DNA of 64,000 bases, from the NCBI GenBank assembly GCA_023423335.1, contig JAFAFU010000045.1, positions 4,365 to 68,364 of the forward strand, given 5' to 3'. Shown here one piece after another: positions 7,935 through 16,315 of this stretch. The position numbers were made by a program, and so were the translations under genes. Every line of letters begins with the position of its first letter. The first letter of the stretch is position 1. The notes beneath the pieces are model-generated. The model saw only the letters and a list, made by a program, of their open reading frames with translations. It was not told the origin of the DNA and searched no databases. This DNA comes from Bacillota bacterium. GTDB lineage: Bacteria; Bacillota; Clostridia; Lachnospirales; Lachnospiraceae.

Positions 7935-7939
7935 AATGC

Positions 7940-7971
7940 AAGGTGGCGAGGTTTGTTTCGCCACCTTTTTT
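7940..7971 (+). terminator. trpS terminator
   Basis: AAGGTGGCGA, seven-base loop, TCGCCACCTT with six Ts overlapping the end of the stem. Perfect 10-bp stem. Confidence 0.9.
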
Positions 7972-8070
7972 GGCAAAAAGCAGCCGAACCGGAGAACCGC
8001 TTATGAAGCGTACTTTCGCCGGTTTCACTAAGAAAGAAGGATTAACTTTTTATAGGAGGATAATTTGCTT

Positions 8071-9030
8071 ATGAAGATTGTTTTTTTAGAGACGGATACC
8101 CTGGGAAAGGATGTGGACCTGACACCCTTTGATGCCCTGGGCGAAGTGATTAAGTACCCAGGCTCTGATCCGAAGGAGGATGCCGGGCGGATTGGGGATG
8201 CGGATATCATTATTGTTAATAAAGTACCAATGAATGAGAGTACCTTGGGGAATGCAGCGAATCTGAAGCTGATCTGTATCACCGGGACGGGATCAAATAT
8301 TGTGGACTTTCCCTATACGAATAGCCGGGGTATTACGGTGGCCAATGTAAAGGGGTACTCGACCCGGTCCGTCGTTCAGCATACCTTCGCATTATTCTTT
8401 TATGTCTATGAGAAGCTCAGCTATTATGACGATTTTGTGAAATCAGGAGAATACATCTGTTCCGATATCTTCAGTCATTTTATCGTTAAGTTCCATGAGC
8501 TGGCAGGCAAGACCTGGGGTATCATCGGTCTGGGGGAAATAGGCAGGGGAGTGGCTGAGGTCGCCAGGCTTTTCGGTTGCAGGGTAATCTATTACTCAAC
8601 CTCGGGCAGGAACAATAATCCGGATCATGAACAGGTGGACTTAAATACTCTGCTGAACGAAGCCGATGTCATCTCAATTCATACCCCGTTAAATGAAATG
8701 ACCCGGGACTTAATCGGCGAAAAGGAGCTGAAGAGGATGAAGAAGAGTGCGGTGCTGCTTAATCTTGGAAGAGGACCGATTATCAACGAGTACGCGTTGG
8801 CGAGGGCGCTGAAGGAAGACTGGATTGCCGCGGCAGGGCTGGATGTGCTTACGGTGGAGCCGATGCTGGCCGATAATCCGCTCATTGAAATCAAAGATAG
8901 TACGAAGCTCATTATCACGCCCCATATCGCCTGGGCAACCGTAGAAGCCAGACAGAGGGTGACCGAAGAGGTATATAAGAACATCAGAGCCTATTTAAAG
9001 GGCGAAGATAGAAATGTCATAAGACAATAA
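8071..9030 (+). CDS. D-2-hydroxyacid dehydrogenase family protein
   Basis: NAD-dependent oxidoreductase of the D-isomer-specific 2-hydroxyacid dehydrogenase family (glycerate, phosphoglycerate, lactate types). 319 residues from ATG 8071; TTG 8065 is an alternative nearer to AGGAGG. The Rossmann motif is G-L-G-E-I-G-R-G; the catalytic Arg lies in N-L-G-R-G-P, and the catalytic His in T-P-H-I-A-W near the end. Substrate is not evident; similarity of layout suggests glycerate/hydroxypyruvate or a related 2-hydroxyacid. No partner genes adjacent. Confidence 0.9.
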   Translation: MKIVFLETDTLGKDVDLTPFDALGEVIKYPGSDPKEDAGRIGDADIIIVNKVPMNESTLGNAANLKLICITGTGSNIVDFPYTNSRGITVANVKGYSTRSVVQHTFALFFYVYEKLSYYDDFVKSGEYICSDIFSHFIVKFHELAGKTWGIIGLGEIGRGVAEVARLFGCRVIYYSTSGRNNNPDHEQVDLNTLLNEADVISIHTPLNEMTRDLIGEKELKRMKKSAVLLNLGRGPIINEYALARALKEDWIAAAGLDVLTVEPMLADNPLIEIKDSTKLIITPHIAWATVEARQRVTEEVYKNIRAYLKGEDRNVIRQ

Positions 9031-9047
9031 AGAGAGATGCAAATAGA

Positions 9048-9318
9048 ATTCAGGTGTCAAAAGCCCTTTGAGCATCATGGCTTCGTCAATTTGTACAGTT
9101 TAGCTGATAATAGTGTGATGCAGAACATAGTTCATTCGCAACACGCTTCCTCTTGGATGAAGTACGTAGCGGTACGTAAGGCCCTAAAATACAGGACCTA
9201 AGTACCGACGACTTCATAACAGTTGCTCATCGAACTATGTTCTGCATCACTTTAATATCGTTAGTGAATGTGCAAATTGACGAAGCCATATTTTTGAAGA
9301 GCTTTTGACACCTGAATC
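9048..9318. repeat. ~270-bp long inverted repeat, miniature-element-like
   Basis: The whole 354-base gap before potD is occupied by one long imperfect hairpin. Outer arms: ATTCAGGTGTCAAAAGC at 9048 and its complement ending about 9318. Inside these, GGCTTCGTCAATTTG (9079-9093) pairs with CAAATTGACGAAGCC (about 9273-9287); GTGATGCAGAACATAGTTC (9116-9134) pairs with the stretch at 9232-9250; near the centre GAAGTACGTAGC and CGACGACTTC pair. No ORF inside. A solo left arm occurs at 32702. This is what a MITE or a long structured RNA looks like. Confidence 0.85.
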
Positions 9319-9384
9319 ATTGTAGTATGATTATAAAACAACCTTTTAAATTAAGCTTTAACAACAGTTACAACGGCTTAAATT

Positions 9385-10434
9385 TTACTCACTCTTGACC
9401 TCGTTCCATTTGTCGATATACATGGCTTCAATTTCCTCACCCAGGTACTGGAAGGTGGTGCATCGGTCAAGCACAGTCTGGTCCGGGAAGGCCACGGGAC
9501 TGTTCTTGATATCTTCATCCGTTATCATAGTCCTGGCAGCAGCATTCGGAGTGGAATAGGTGATATATTCAAAGTTTTTCAAGGCAATTTCTGCATCACA
9601 CATAAAATTGATAAAGGCCTCCGCATTTTCCTTATTTCTGCAGTTCTTCGGAATAACCCAGCCGTCAATCCATACATTCGAGCCTTCCTTCGGAACGACA
9701 TATTCCAAATCCGGATTCTCTCTGGCCGTATAAATGGCTTCTCCGGAATAGATGACTCCAAGAGCTGCCTCACCGCTGATCATCTTATCCCTGACCTGAT
9801 CCACCACATATGCCTGGACCAGAGGATACTGCTGCTGGAGTAATGCCTTGGCTTCATTAAGCTCTGCCTCATCGGTAGTATTCATGTCATAACCAAGGTA
9901 GGTCAGGGCGATACCGAAGGCATCACGGACACTGTCAATCATTAAGAGGTCACCGGAGTATTTCTCATCGAAAAGGGCGCTCCAGCTGTCGATCGGCTCC
10001 TCCACCATGGTTTTATTATAGAGAATACCCACCGTACCCCAGCAGTAGGGCACACTGTACCGGTTGCCGGGATCGAATTTCTCGGCGCTTTTTAAGTATA
10101 CAGGATCAAGGTTCTTAATATTTGGGACATTATCATAATTAATTTCTGCCAGAAGATCCTCATCTATCATTTTCTGGATCATGTAGTCAGAAGGACACAC
10201 GACATCGTAACGGACAGCACCGGCCTCAATCTTTGGGTACATCTCTTCATTCTGCTCGAACTCATCATAGACAACCTCAATACCCGTCTGTTTCTCAAAG
10301 AGATCAAGTACTTCCTCATCAATATACTCGCCCCAGTTATAAACATATACCTTCTCGTTGTTTCCTTTGGAGCAGCTGGAGAGCAGTGCGGCGCCGCATA
10401 GTGCAATTGCTAAGGGTAATAATATTTTCTTCAT
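9385..10434 (-). CDS. potD: Spermidine/putrescine ABC transporter substrate-binding lipoprotein
   Basis: Binds polyamines outside the membrane and delivers them to PotBC. 349 residues from ATG 10434: signal peptide with lipobox L-L-S-S-C (Cys about 20), then the mature binding protein with V-Y-N-W-G-E-Y-I and V-V-C-P-S-D-Y-M, typical of PotD. AAGGAGG is 35 bases upstream of this ATG and directly abuts an in-frame GTG (10467), too close to serve it; a hairpin CTTCCG/CGGAAG separates the site from the ATG. Last gene of the regulator-potABCD operon. Confidence 0.95.
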   Translation of the reverse strand: MKKILLPLAIALCGAALLSSCSKGNNEKVYVYNWGEYIDEEVLDLFEKQTGIEVVYDEFEQNEEMYPKIEAGAVRYDVVCPSDYMIQKMIDEDLLAEINYDNVPNIKNLDPVYLKSAEKFDPGNRYSVPYCWGTVGILYNKTMVEEPIDSWSALFDEKYSGDLLMIDSVRDAFGIALTYLGYDMNTTDEAELNEAKALLQQQYPLVQAYVVDQVRDKMISGEAALGVIYSGEAIYTARENPDLEYVVPKEGSNVWIDGWVIPKNCRNKENAEAFINFMCDAEIALKNFEYITYSTPNAAARTMITDEDIKNSPVAFPDQTVLDRCTTFQYLGEEIEAMYIDKWNEVKSE

Positions 10435-10522
10435 GATTTTTACTTCCGATAAGCCGGAAGCTTCCACCTCCTTAATTTACTGAGGATAATTCCTCCTTAT
10501 TTCTTCAAAGCATTTATTTATC

Positions 10523-11311
10523 TTATAACTTCCGGATGGGAGCCTTCTTCTCCGCATTCCGGCGGTTGATTAAGATCAGCAGTATCAGCACCGTGGCGAA
10601 CATCAGGGTAGAGAGGGCATAAATTTCCGGCTTGATACCCTTGCGGACTTCGGTGTAGATCTTTGTGGATAATGTATTTATCTCAGGTCCCTTGGTAAAA
10701 TGCGTGATGACGAAATCGTCCAGGGACATTGTAAAAGCCAGAAAGAAGCCCGACAGTACGCCGGGAAATATATCCGGCAGAATTACCTTAAAGAAGGCAT
10801 ATACCGGAGAAGCGCCAAGATCAAGGGCCGCCTCGAAGGTATTCGGATTCAACTGCTTCAGCTTCGGCATGACACTTAAGATGACATAGGGCAGATTAAA
10901 GGTGATATGGGCGATCAGAACGCTGGAAAAGCCCAGGGTATATTTAAGCGCCACGAAAATTAACATCAGAGAGATACCGGTGACGATATCCGCATTCAGC
11001 ATCGGGATATTTGTTATACTCATCAGGATGGTCCGGGGAGTCCTCTTCATGCTATTGATGGCGATGGAGGCTGCTGTTCCCAGAAGTGTCGCAATCAACG
11101 CGGAGAGGAAGGCAATGATCAGAGTCGTAGTCAGAGCATTCATAATACTTTCATTCTGGAAAAGCTCCCGATACCAGCGGAGGGTAAAGCCTCCCCATTT
11201 TGATCTCGATTTTGAACTGTTGAAGGAAAGCAGGATCAAAATTAGGATCGGGGCATACAGAAAAAGAATGATGACTGCCACATAAAAACGTTCCAGAAAT
11301 TTTCTTACCAT
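10523..11311 (-). CDS. potC: Spermidine/putrescine ABC transporter permease PotC
   Basis: Inner-membrane permease, 262 residues, six hydrophobic segments. The ABC-binding EAA loop is visible as E-A-A-L-D-L-G-A-S...F-F-K-V-I-L-P. GAGGG precedes the ATG at 11311. The start overlaps the potB stop by seven bases, implying translational coupling. Forms the channel with PotB, driven by PotA. Confidence 0.95.
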   Translation of the reverse strand: MVRKFLERFYVAVIILFLYAPILILILLSFNSSKSRSKWGGFTLRWYRELFQNESIMNALTTTLIIAFLSALIATLLGTAASIAINSMKRTPRTILMSITNIPMLNADIVTGISLMLIFVALKYTLGFSSVLIAHITFNLPYVILSVMPKLKQLNPNTFEAALDLGASPVYAFFKVILPDIFPGVLSGFFLAFTMSLDDFVITHFTKGPEINTLSTKIYTEVRKGIKPEIYALSTLMFATVLILLILINRRNAEKKAPIRKL

Positions 11312-12192
11312 AGATTATTACCCTCGCTTTCCTTATCGTATTTCGACAGGATGGCCATGCTGAGGAGAATAAAAATCATCAGCACCAGAGAAAGGCCGGA
11401 GCCGGTATTCCAGTTTCCTAGCCGGAACTGCTGCTCGATGACGTTCCCGATCAGGACGATCTTACTTCCGCCAAGGATCGTCGAGATGACGAAGGTGGTA
11501 AGAGAGGGTACGAATACCATCGTAATTCCGCTGATTACTCCGGGTAAGCTTAAGGGAAGAATAATCTTAAAGAAGGTCTGAAGGCCATTCGCTCCCAAGT
11601 CTCTGGCGGCATTGATCGTATCCTGGTCAATTTTTATCAGAACATTATAAATCGGCAATACCATAAAGGGCAGGAAATTATATACCATGCCGAGAACAAT
11701 GGCAGCCGGGGTGTTGATGATATTTAAAGGAGGCAGATTTAAGATCTCCAGCATACGGTTAATGATTCCTGTCTTCTCCAGAATGTTCTGCCAGGCAATC
11801 GTACGGAGCAGGAAATTCATCCACATCGGAAGTACTATGATCAGGACAATAAAGCTGTTGCTTTTCATTTTGATCTTATTCAATACCATGGCCAGGGGAT
11901 AGGCTAACAGCAGGCAGATGGCAGTACTGACCAGGGAGAGCTCCAGCGCCAGCCGGAGAGCCTTTAGGTTCACCGGATTAGCAATTAATGTGATATTGGA
12001 CAAGGTAATGCCGCCCTCTTTACCGGTCAGACCATAGAATACGATCAGGACCAGGGGGATAAGAATAAACCCGGTCATCCATAGGATGTATGGGTAGGAA
12101 AGCCATTTAATTCGATTGGTACCGGAAGTTGACACTCTGCCTTCCGGGCCGGCAGCCTTCGGGCTCCGGCTTTGTATCATATTCAATTTCAT
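11305..12192 (-). CDS. potB: Spermidine/putrescine ABC transporter permease PotB
   Basis: Second permease subunit, 295 residues. ATG 12192 has GGAGG at seven bases; the frame stays open to 12312 but lacks another site and would overlap potA. Six membrane segments; EAA loop N-A-A-R-D-L-G-A-N...F-F-K-I-I-L-P. About 90 bases separate it from the potA stop at 12284, a short gap without terminator. Confidence 0.94.
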   Translation of the reverse strand: MKLNMIQSRSPKAAGPEGRVSTSGTNRIKWLSYPYILWMTGFILIPLVLIVFYGLTGKEGGITLSNITLIANPVNLKALRLALELSLVSTAICLLLAYPLAMVLNKIKMKSNSFIVLIIVLPMWMNFLLRTIAWQNILEKTGIINRMLEILNLPPLNIINTPAAIVLGMVYNFLPFMVLPIYNVLIKIDQDTINAARDLGANGLQTFFKIILPLSLPGVISGITMVFVPSLTTFVISTILGGSKIVLIGNVIEQQFRLGNWNTGSGLSLVLMIFILLSMAILSKYDKESEGNNLW

Positions 12193-12283
12193 GTAATCGC
12201 CTCCATGCTGCTGATGCCCGCAAATGTATACGTCAGCCATTACTTGCGGAAGAAATCTACGCGCTTTATCAATTGGAAGTGCA

Positions 12284-13360
12284 CTAGACCTCCAGTTCGG
12301 CAGCTTCTTCATCCTCTGATTCCGGCTTATTCATGATCTGGATATCAAAGGGATCAACCTGAATACCCACCTGGTTTCCTACCGGAACAAGATCCGTGGA
12401 ATGTACGAGCCAGTCATGGCCGCCCGCATGGACCTCCATCTCGTAATGCACGCCCTTGAACAGGAGGGAGATAACGGTACCGGTAATGATACCTTCCTCC
12501 GGCTTCACCAGATCAATGTCCTCCGGACGGATTACGACATCCACAGGTTTATTCCGTCCGAAGCCTTCATCCACACATGCAAAATTCGTTCCCAGAATAT
12601 TCACGATCCGATCCTCCAGCATGGTGGCAGGGATGATATTACTGTCCCCGATGAAGTCTGCCACAAAGGCATTTGTAGGCTCGTTGTAAATCATCTCAGG
12701 GGTTCCGATCTGTTGTATGTAACCCTGATTCATGACCACGATGGTATCTGACATCGTCAAAGCCTCCTCCTGGTCGTGGGTAACATAGACAAAGGTAATC
12801 CCCAATTCATTCTTCAGACGGATCAGCTCATACTGCATGTCCTGCCTGAGCTTCAAATCCAGAGCTCCCAGGGGCTCATCCAGCAGAAGAACCTTCGGTT
12901 CATTCACGATAGCTCTGGCAATGGCGATCCTTTGCTGTTGCCCGCCGCTTAAGGAATTCGGGTACCGCTGTTCAAAGCCGTCCAGATTTACGAGCTTTAA
13001 AGCGTATTTTATCTTATCATCGATATAGGCTTTGCTTTTCTTCCTGATCTTCAATCCGAAGGCGATGTTCTCTGCGATCGTCATATGATTGAACAGGGCG
13101 TATTTTTGAAATACCGTATTTAGCGGACGTTCGTTGGGAGGGAGCTTTGAGATATCCCTGCCTTCAAAGATGACCTGACCCTTATCGGGACTTTCAAAGC
13201 CGCCGATGATCCTTAAGGTAGTGGTTTTACCGCAGCCGGAGGGGCCTAACAGGGTCACGAATTCATTTTCCCGGATATAGAGGTTCATATCGTCTAAAAC
13301 CAGGGTATCACCGTAGGACTTGGATATATTTATAAGCTTGATTAATTTATTCTCGGTCAT
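12284..13360 (-). CDS. potA: Spermidine/putrescine ABC transporter ATP-binding protein
   Basis: Cytosolic ATPase that powers polyamine import. 358 residues: Walker A G-P-S-G-C-G-K-T (39-46), signature L-S-G-G-Q-Q-Q (137-143), Walker B V-L-L-L-D-E-P (157-163), H-loop in Y-V-T-H-D. The last ~110 residues form a TOBE domain. AAGGAG precedes ATG 13360. It follows the regulator gene by 20 bases. Confidence 0.97.
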   Translation of the reverse strand: MTENKLIKLINISKSYGDTLVLDDMNLYIRENEFVTLLGPSGCGKTTTLRIIGGFESPDKGQVIFEGRDISKLPPNERPLNTVFQKYALFNHMTIAENIAFGLKIRKKSKAYIDDKIKYALKLVNLDGFEQRYPNSLSGGQQQRIAIARAIVNEPKVLLLDEPLGALDLKLRQDMQYELIRLKNELGITFVYVTHDQEEALTMSDTIVVMNQGYIQQIGTPEMIYNEPTNAFVADFIGDSNIIPATMLEDRIVNILGTNFACVDEGFGRNKPVDVVIRPEDIDLVKPEEGIITGTVISLLFKGVHYEMEVHAGGHDWLVHSTDLVPVGNQVGIQVDPFDIQIMNKPESEDEEAAELEV

Positions 13361-13380
13361 GGGCCTGATCTCCTTGATTC

Positions 13381-13920
13381 TTAAAAGCTGGGAGGCGTCG
13401 ATACCCAGAGCAGGGTGGCGCCGGTTTTCTCCGAAGCTACGATATAATGCTGTTTATTGGCCGTAAAATAGAAGGACTCCCCCTTCTTTACCTTATAGGA
13501 ACGGTTACCGATCAGCAGCGTGATACTGCCGTTCAGGATATACCCAAACTCCTCCCCTTCATGGGGGTTATCGGGATAGGTGGAGCCGCCGGCATCCAGA
13601 GTCAGCAGGATGGGCTCCATAATATTTTTCTGCGCATTCGGAATAATCCATTTCACTTCATTTTTCAGGTCCGCATCATATTTTTCAAAATAGTCGGATT
13701 TTTTAAACACAACCTGCTCCGCGGTGGTACCACTGAAAAATTCCTCAAGATTGGTGCCCAGGCATTGGAGTATGTCCATCAGGGTTGCGATGGACGGTGA
13801 GGTTAAGTCCCGTTCCAGCTGTGAGATGAAACCCTTGGATAATTCGGCCCGATCCGCCAGCTCCTCCTGTGTCAGGCTCTTCCCGATCCGCAATTCCTTT
13901 ATCTTTGACCCTATATTCAT
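13381..13920 (-). CDS. XRE-cupin transcriptional regulator of the polyamine operon
   Basis: 179 residues: N-terminal helix-turn-helix (about 5-60, with S-L-T-Q-E-E-L-A and S-K-G-F-I-S-Q-L-E-R-D) and a C-terminal cupin (about 110-178, with H-E-G-E-E-F-G-Y-I). XRE-cupin regulators of the PuuR type sense polyamines or related small molecules through the cupin. It is first in the potABCD operon, so autoregulation is likely; a perfect dyad lies just behind its promoter (13965-13981). GGAGG precedes the ATG. Confidence 0.92.
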   Translation of the reverse strand: MNIGSKIKELRIGKSLTQEELADRAELSKGFISQLERDLTSPSIATLMDILQCLGTNLEEFFSGTTAEQVVFKKSDYFEKYDADLKNEVKWIIPNAQKNIMEPILLTLDAGGSTYPDNPHEGEEFGYILNGSITLLIGNRSYKVKKGESFYFTANKQHYIVASEKTGATLLWVSTPPSF

Positions 13921-13964
13921 GATCCGATTACCTCCGTAAAATTCTTACTAACAATAAACTAAAA

Positions 13965-14022
13965 GTTTAGCGTTGCTAAACAAACATAATAATAATTATA
14001 CCGATATAAACAGTTATGTCAA
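13965..14022 (-). promoter_or_regulatory. Promoter and putative operator of the pot operon
   Basis: On the minus strand TTGACA (14017-14022), 16-base spacer, TATAAT (13995-14000). Downstream of the expected start lies a perfect dyad GTTTAGC-GTT-GCTAAAC (13965-13981), well placed for a repressor to block transcription. Assignment to the XRE-cupin protein is inference. Confidence 0.75.
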
Positions 14023-14098
14023 TACTTTTTGGCAAATTTTAAAGGCATATCCGGAATGGAATGCATATAAATACATACAGCCAAATATTACCGCACAA

Positions 14099-14172
14099 AA
14101 AAACCGTGATCCAAACCGGCGGCTGAATTGCGAATAAATAAACAGTTCAGTACTCCGGCAGTATCACGGAAT
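14099..14172 (-). terminator. Terminator downstream of aroC
   Basis: Read on the minus strand, CCGTGAT (14166-14172 side) pairs with ATCACGG followed by seven Ts (14099-14112). Inner pairing CTGCCGG/CCGCCGG continues part of the stem. The loop is long. Confidence 0.6.
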
Positions 14173-14212
14173 TCTTGTAAGGAAGATTTGCCTTCCCATG
14201 GTATTTGATTGA

Positions 14213-15316
14213 TCAGTGCTGATAAAAATCTTTGATTTTATCCATTCGGGCGGTCATTCCCTGGAAGAGCTGATCCACCAGTGTGATCGCTACCATGGCC
14301 TCTATGACTACGACAGCCCTCGGTACGATAACAGGATCGTGGCGGCCGAGGATTTCTACCTCGATATTTTCCTTATCCTTATTTACGGTCTGTTGAGGCC
14401 TTGCGATGGAAGCCGTGGGCTTCACGGCTGCCCGCAGAATTATCTCGGCTCCGTCACTTAAGCCGCCAAGAATACCGCCGGCATGGTTGCTCAGCTTGGA
14501 AAGCCTGTCATTTTCATCATAACGGAAGGAATCGTTATTATCGGCTCCGGTTTTGCCGGCTACAGCAAAGCCGTCACCAATTTCCACTCCCTTGACCGCA
14601 CCTATGGACATGACGGCCTTAGCCAGAACCGCATCCAATTTATCAAAGGTCGGCTGTCCGATTCCGGCGGGCATACCGGAGACGATGCATTCAATCACAC
14701 CACCCACCGAGTTCTTTGTCTTCAGCTGCTCCAGGATGTAATCTTCTGCCGCTTTCGATGCATCGGGGTCCGGCATACGCAAAGGGCTTTGGTCCGTAAA
14801 TTCTTTCCTGCAATTCTGGTAATCAATCGTGACCGGACCGATGGATTTGGTATAAGCATAAACAGTGATACCGAGCTCTTTTAATATGGCGGCGGCAATG
14901 GCACCGGCAGCAACTCGGCCGATGGTTTCACGGCCGGAGGAACGTCCGCCTCCCCGGTAATCCCGGAAGCCGTATTTCTGATCAAAGGTATAATCCGCAT
15001 GGCCCGGGCGGTAATAGCCCGCAATCTTGGAATAATCGGAAGGCCTTTGATTTTCATTAAAAACAACCATGGAGATTGGGGTGCCGGTAGTACGGCCTTC
15101 AAAGATGCCGGATAGAATTCTGACCTTATCCTCCTCCTTACGGGGAGAAGAAAATTTCGACTGGCCCGGTTTCCTGCGGTTTAGAAAAGCCTGTATATCC
15201 TCTTCCTTAAGAGGGAGTCCGGCAGGACAGCCGTCTAATACGACTCCGATTCCTTCCCCATGGGATTCGCCCCAGGTTGATATTACAAAACTGGTTCCAT
15301 ATGTGGATCCTGACAT
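14213..15316 (-). CDS. aroC: Chorismate synthase
   Basis: Last step of the shikimate pathway, converting EPSP to chorismate with reduced FMN. 367 residues, usual length. Signatures: G-E-S-H-G near residue 16, the R-R-x-P-G-Q motif (48-53), and R-x-S-G-R-E-T about 125-130. AGGAGG precedes the ATG. Isolated from other aro genes; own terminator. Confidence 0.98.
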   Translation of the reverse strand: MSGSTYGTSFVISTWGESHGEGIGVVLDGCPAGLPLKEEDIQAFLNRRKPGQSKFSSPRKEEDKVRILSGIFEGRTTGTPISMVVFNENQRPSDYSKIAGYYRPGHADYTFDQKYGFRDYRGGGRSSGRETIGRVAAGAIAAAILKELGITVYAYTKSIGPVTIDYQNCRKEFTDQSPLRMPDPDASKAAEDYILEQLKTKNSVGGVIECIVSGMPAGIGQPTFDKLDAVLAKAVMSIGAVKGVEIGDGFAVAGKTGADNNDSFRYDENDRLSKLSNHAGGILGGLSDGAEIILRAAVKPTASIARPQQTVNKDKENIEVEILGRHDPVIVPRAVVVIEAMVAITLVDQLFQGMTARMDKIKDFYQH

Positions 15317-15467
15317 AGGTAATCCTCCTGTGTTTGATCTATGGTTATATCATCCTCCAAAAACTTATCCATAGTATAAAGGAAATCATCTTCAGTTTCA
15401 ATCACATTAAGGACATTTGATAAAAATTTTCATATATTAAAAATGACTATATTAATATGAGGCAAAA

Positions 15468-15671
15468 ATGGATAATTTTTATTCTAGTCCGGGCAACAAC
15501 GGATTTCGATATGGTAAACGGGACAGTACACCGAAGGATGGCAGTGTTTCAGATGGGCAGGACTTTACAGCACGAAAGAGAGATGATGATCTGATAATTG
15601 AAGAGAATACAATTTATGAAATAGACAGGGATTGCTTTGACCGGTTAAAAAAGCAGAGAAAAAAGAAATAA
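15468..15671 (+). CDS. Small charged hypothetical protein
   Basis: 67 residues, no membrane segment; very polar, ending in a basic K-K-Q-R-K-K-K tail. The Shine-Dalgarno (GAGG) is weak but well spaced before ATG 15468, and a bidirectional terminator follows directly. Not recognised. The middle (D-D-L-I-I-E-E-N-T-I-Y-E-I-D) looks like a folded strand pair. Confidence 0.55.
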   Translation: MDNFYSSPGNNGFRYGKRDSTPKDGSVSDGQDFTARKRDDDLIIEENTIYEIDRDCFDRLKKQRKKK

Positions 15672-15678
15672 CAAGAAA

Positions 15679-15707
15679 AAAAGCTGCGTGGAACGCAGCT
15701 TTTTTTT
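15679..15707. terminator. Bidirectional terminator
   Basis: AAGCTGCG, five-base loop, CGCAGCTT with eight Ts on the plus side and a run of As (Ts on the minus) on the other. Serves the plus gene ending at 15671 and the minus gene ending at 15754. Confidence 0.88.
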
Positions 15708-15753
15708 GCTTTTTGCAGGGAAGTGAAAACTCATGCTGGCAAGAAGTTCACTT

Positions 15754-15984
15754 TTAGAAGAAGCCTCCACCATTTCCACAGCAGCAGCAGAGAAGCAGGA
15801 TGATCCAGATGATGCTGCCACAGCCGCCGTCATTGTCGCCACAACCACAACCGCCGCCTCCGCCAAAAATACCATTGTTATTGCCGCCACAGCAGCAGAG
15901 GATAAGAACAAGGAAAATAAGACAAGAACAGTCATTGCCCCCTCTAACTCCGCTGTCGCAATGTGTAGCTGCTAAATCGCTCAT
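15754..15984 (-). CDS. Cys/Gly-rich small protein with two hydrophobic segments
   Basis: 76 residues, 15 of them Cys. Order: polar N-terminus, a hydrophobic segment (L-I-F-L-V-L-I-L) ending in C-C-C-G-G, a glycine-rich middle with G-C-G-C-G and N-N-N, a second hydrophobic segment (I-I-W-I-I-L-L-L), then C-C-C-C-G and G-G-G-F-F. AGGAGG seven bases before the ATG makes it a real gene. Comparable high-cysteine small proteins of Lachnospiraceae get the uninformative name 'chorion class high-cysteine protein'. Metal binding or a crosslinked surface/spore role is possible, but unsupported. Confidence 0.75.
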   Translation of the reverse strand: MSDLAATHCDSGVRGGNDCSCLIFLVLILCCCGGNNNGIFGGGGGCGCGDNDGGCGSIIWIILLLCCCCGNGGGFF

Positions 15985-16168
15985 AGTAGTTCCTCCTAAT
16001 ATTAATTACAATGTATCATATGAAGTTGAGCTTGACTGATTTCCTATTTTTAGAAATAATTATAGTAATTTTTGTAGATATTGTGACAAATAAACTTAAG
16101 TTTGGGACAGAAATTAGCCGGGTAACCTTATCCTTGTATCCGGGGCTACAATAAAATCGGCAAATCAT

Positions 16169-16265
16169 GGTATAATATCGGTAGATATTATACCGGCGCC
16201 GAACGCAGTGAGTGCGCATCCTGGCACGAAGTACCAATACCATAGGCGCTTGCACATATGGTATT
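16169..16265 (+). repeat. Tandem perfect hairpins ahead of the cupin gene
   Basis: GGTATAATATC-GGTA-GATATTATACC (16169-16194) is a perfect 11-bp dyad. About 40 bases on, AATACCATA (16236-16244) and TATGGTATT (16257-16265) form a second. CGCA/TGCG lies between. The rest of the 330-base gap (15985-16315) shows no gene; these hairpins may form a structured leader or operators. Confidence 0.6.
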
Positions 16266-16315
16266 CTACGAGAAGGTAATATTAAAAATATAACGAAATG
16301 AAAGGAGTTATTATT

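Noticed and set aside
15733..15975. Ala/Thr-rich plus-strand frame opposite the Cys-rich gene
   Set aside because: Antisense shadow produced by the repetitive Gly/Cys codons; no ribosome site.
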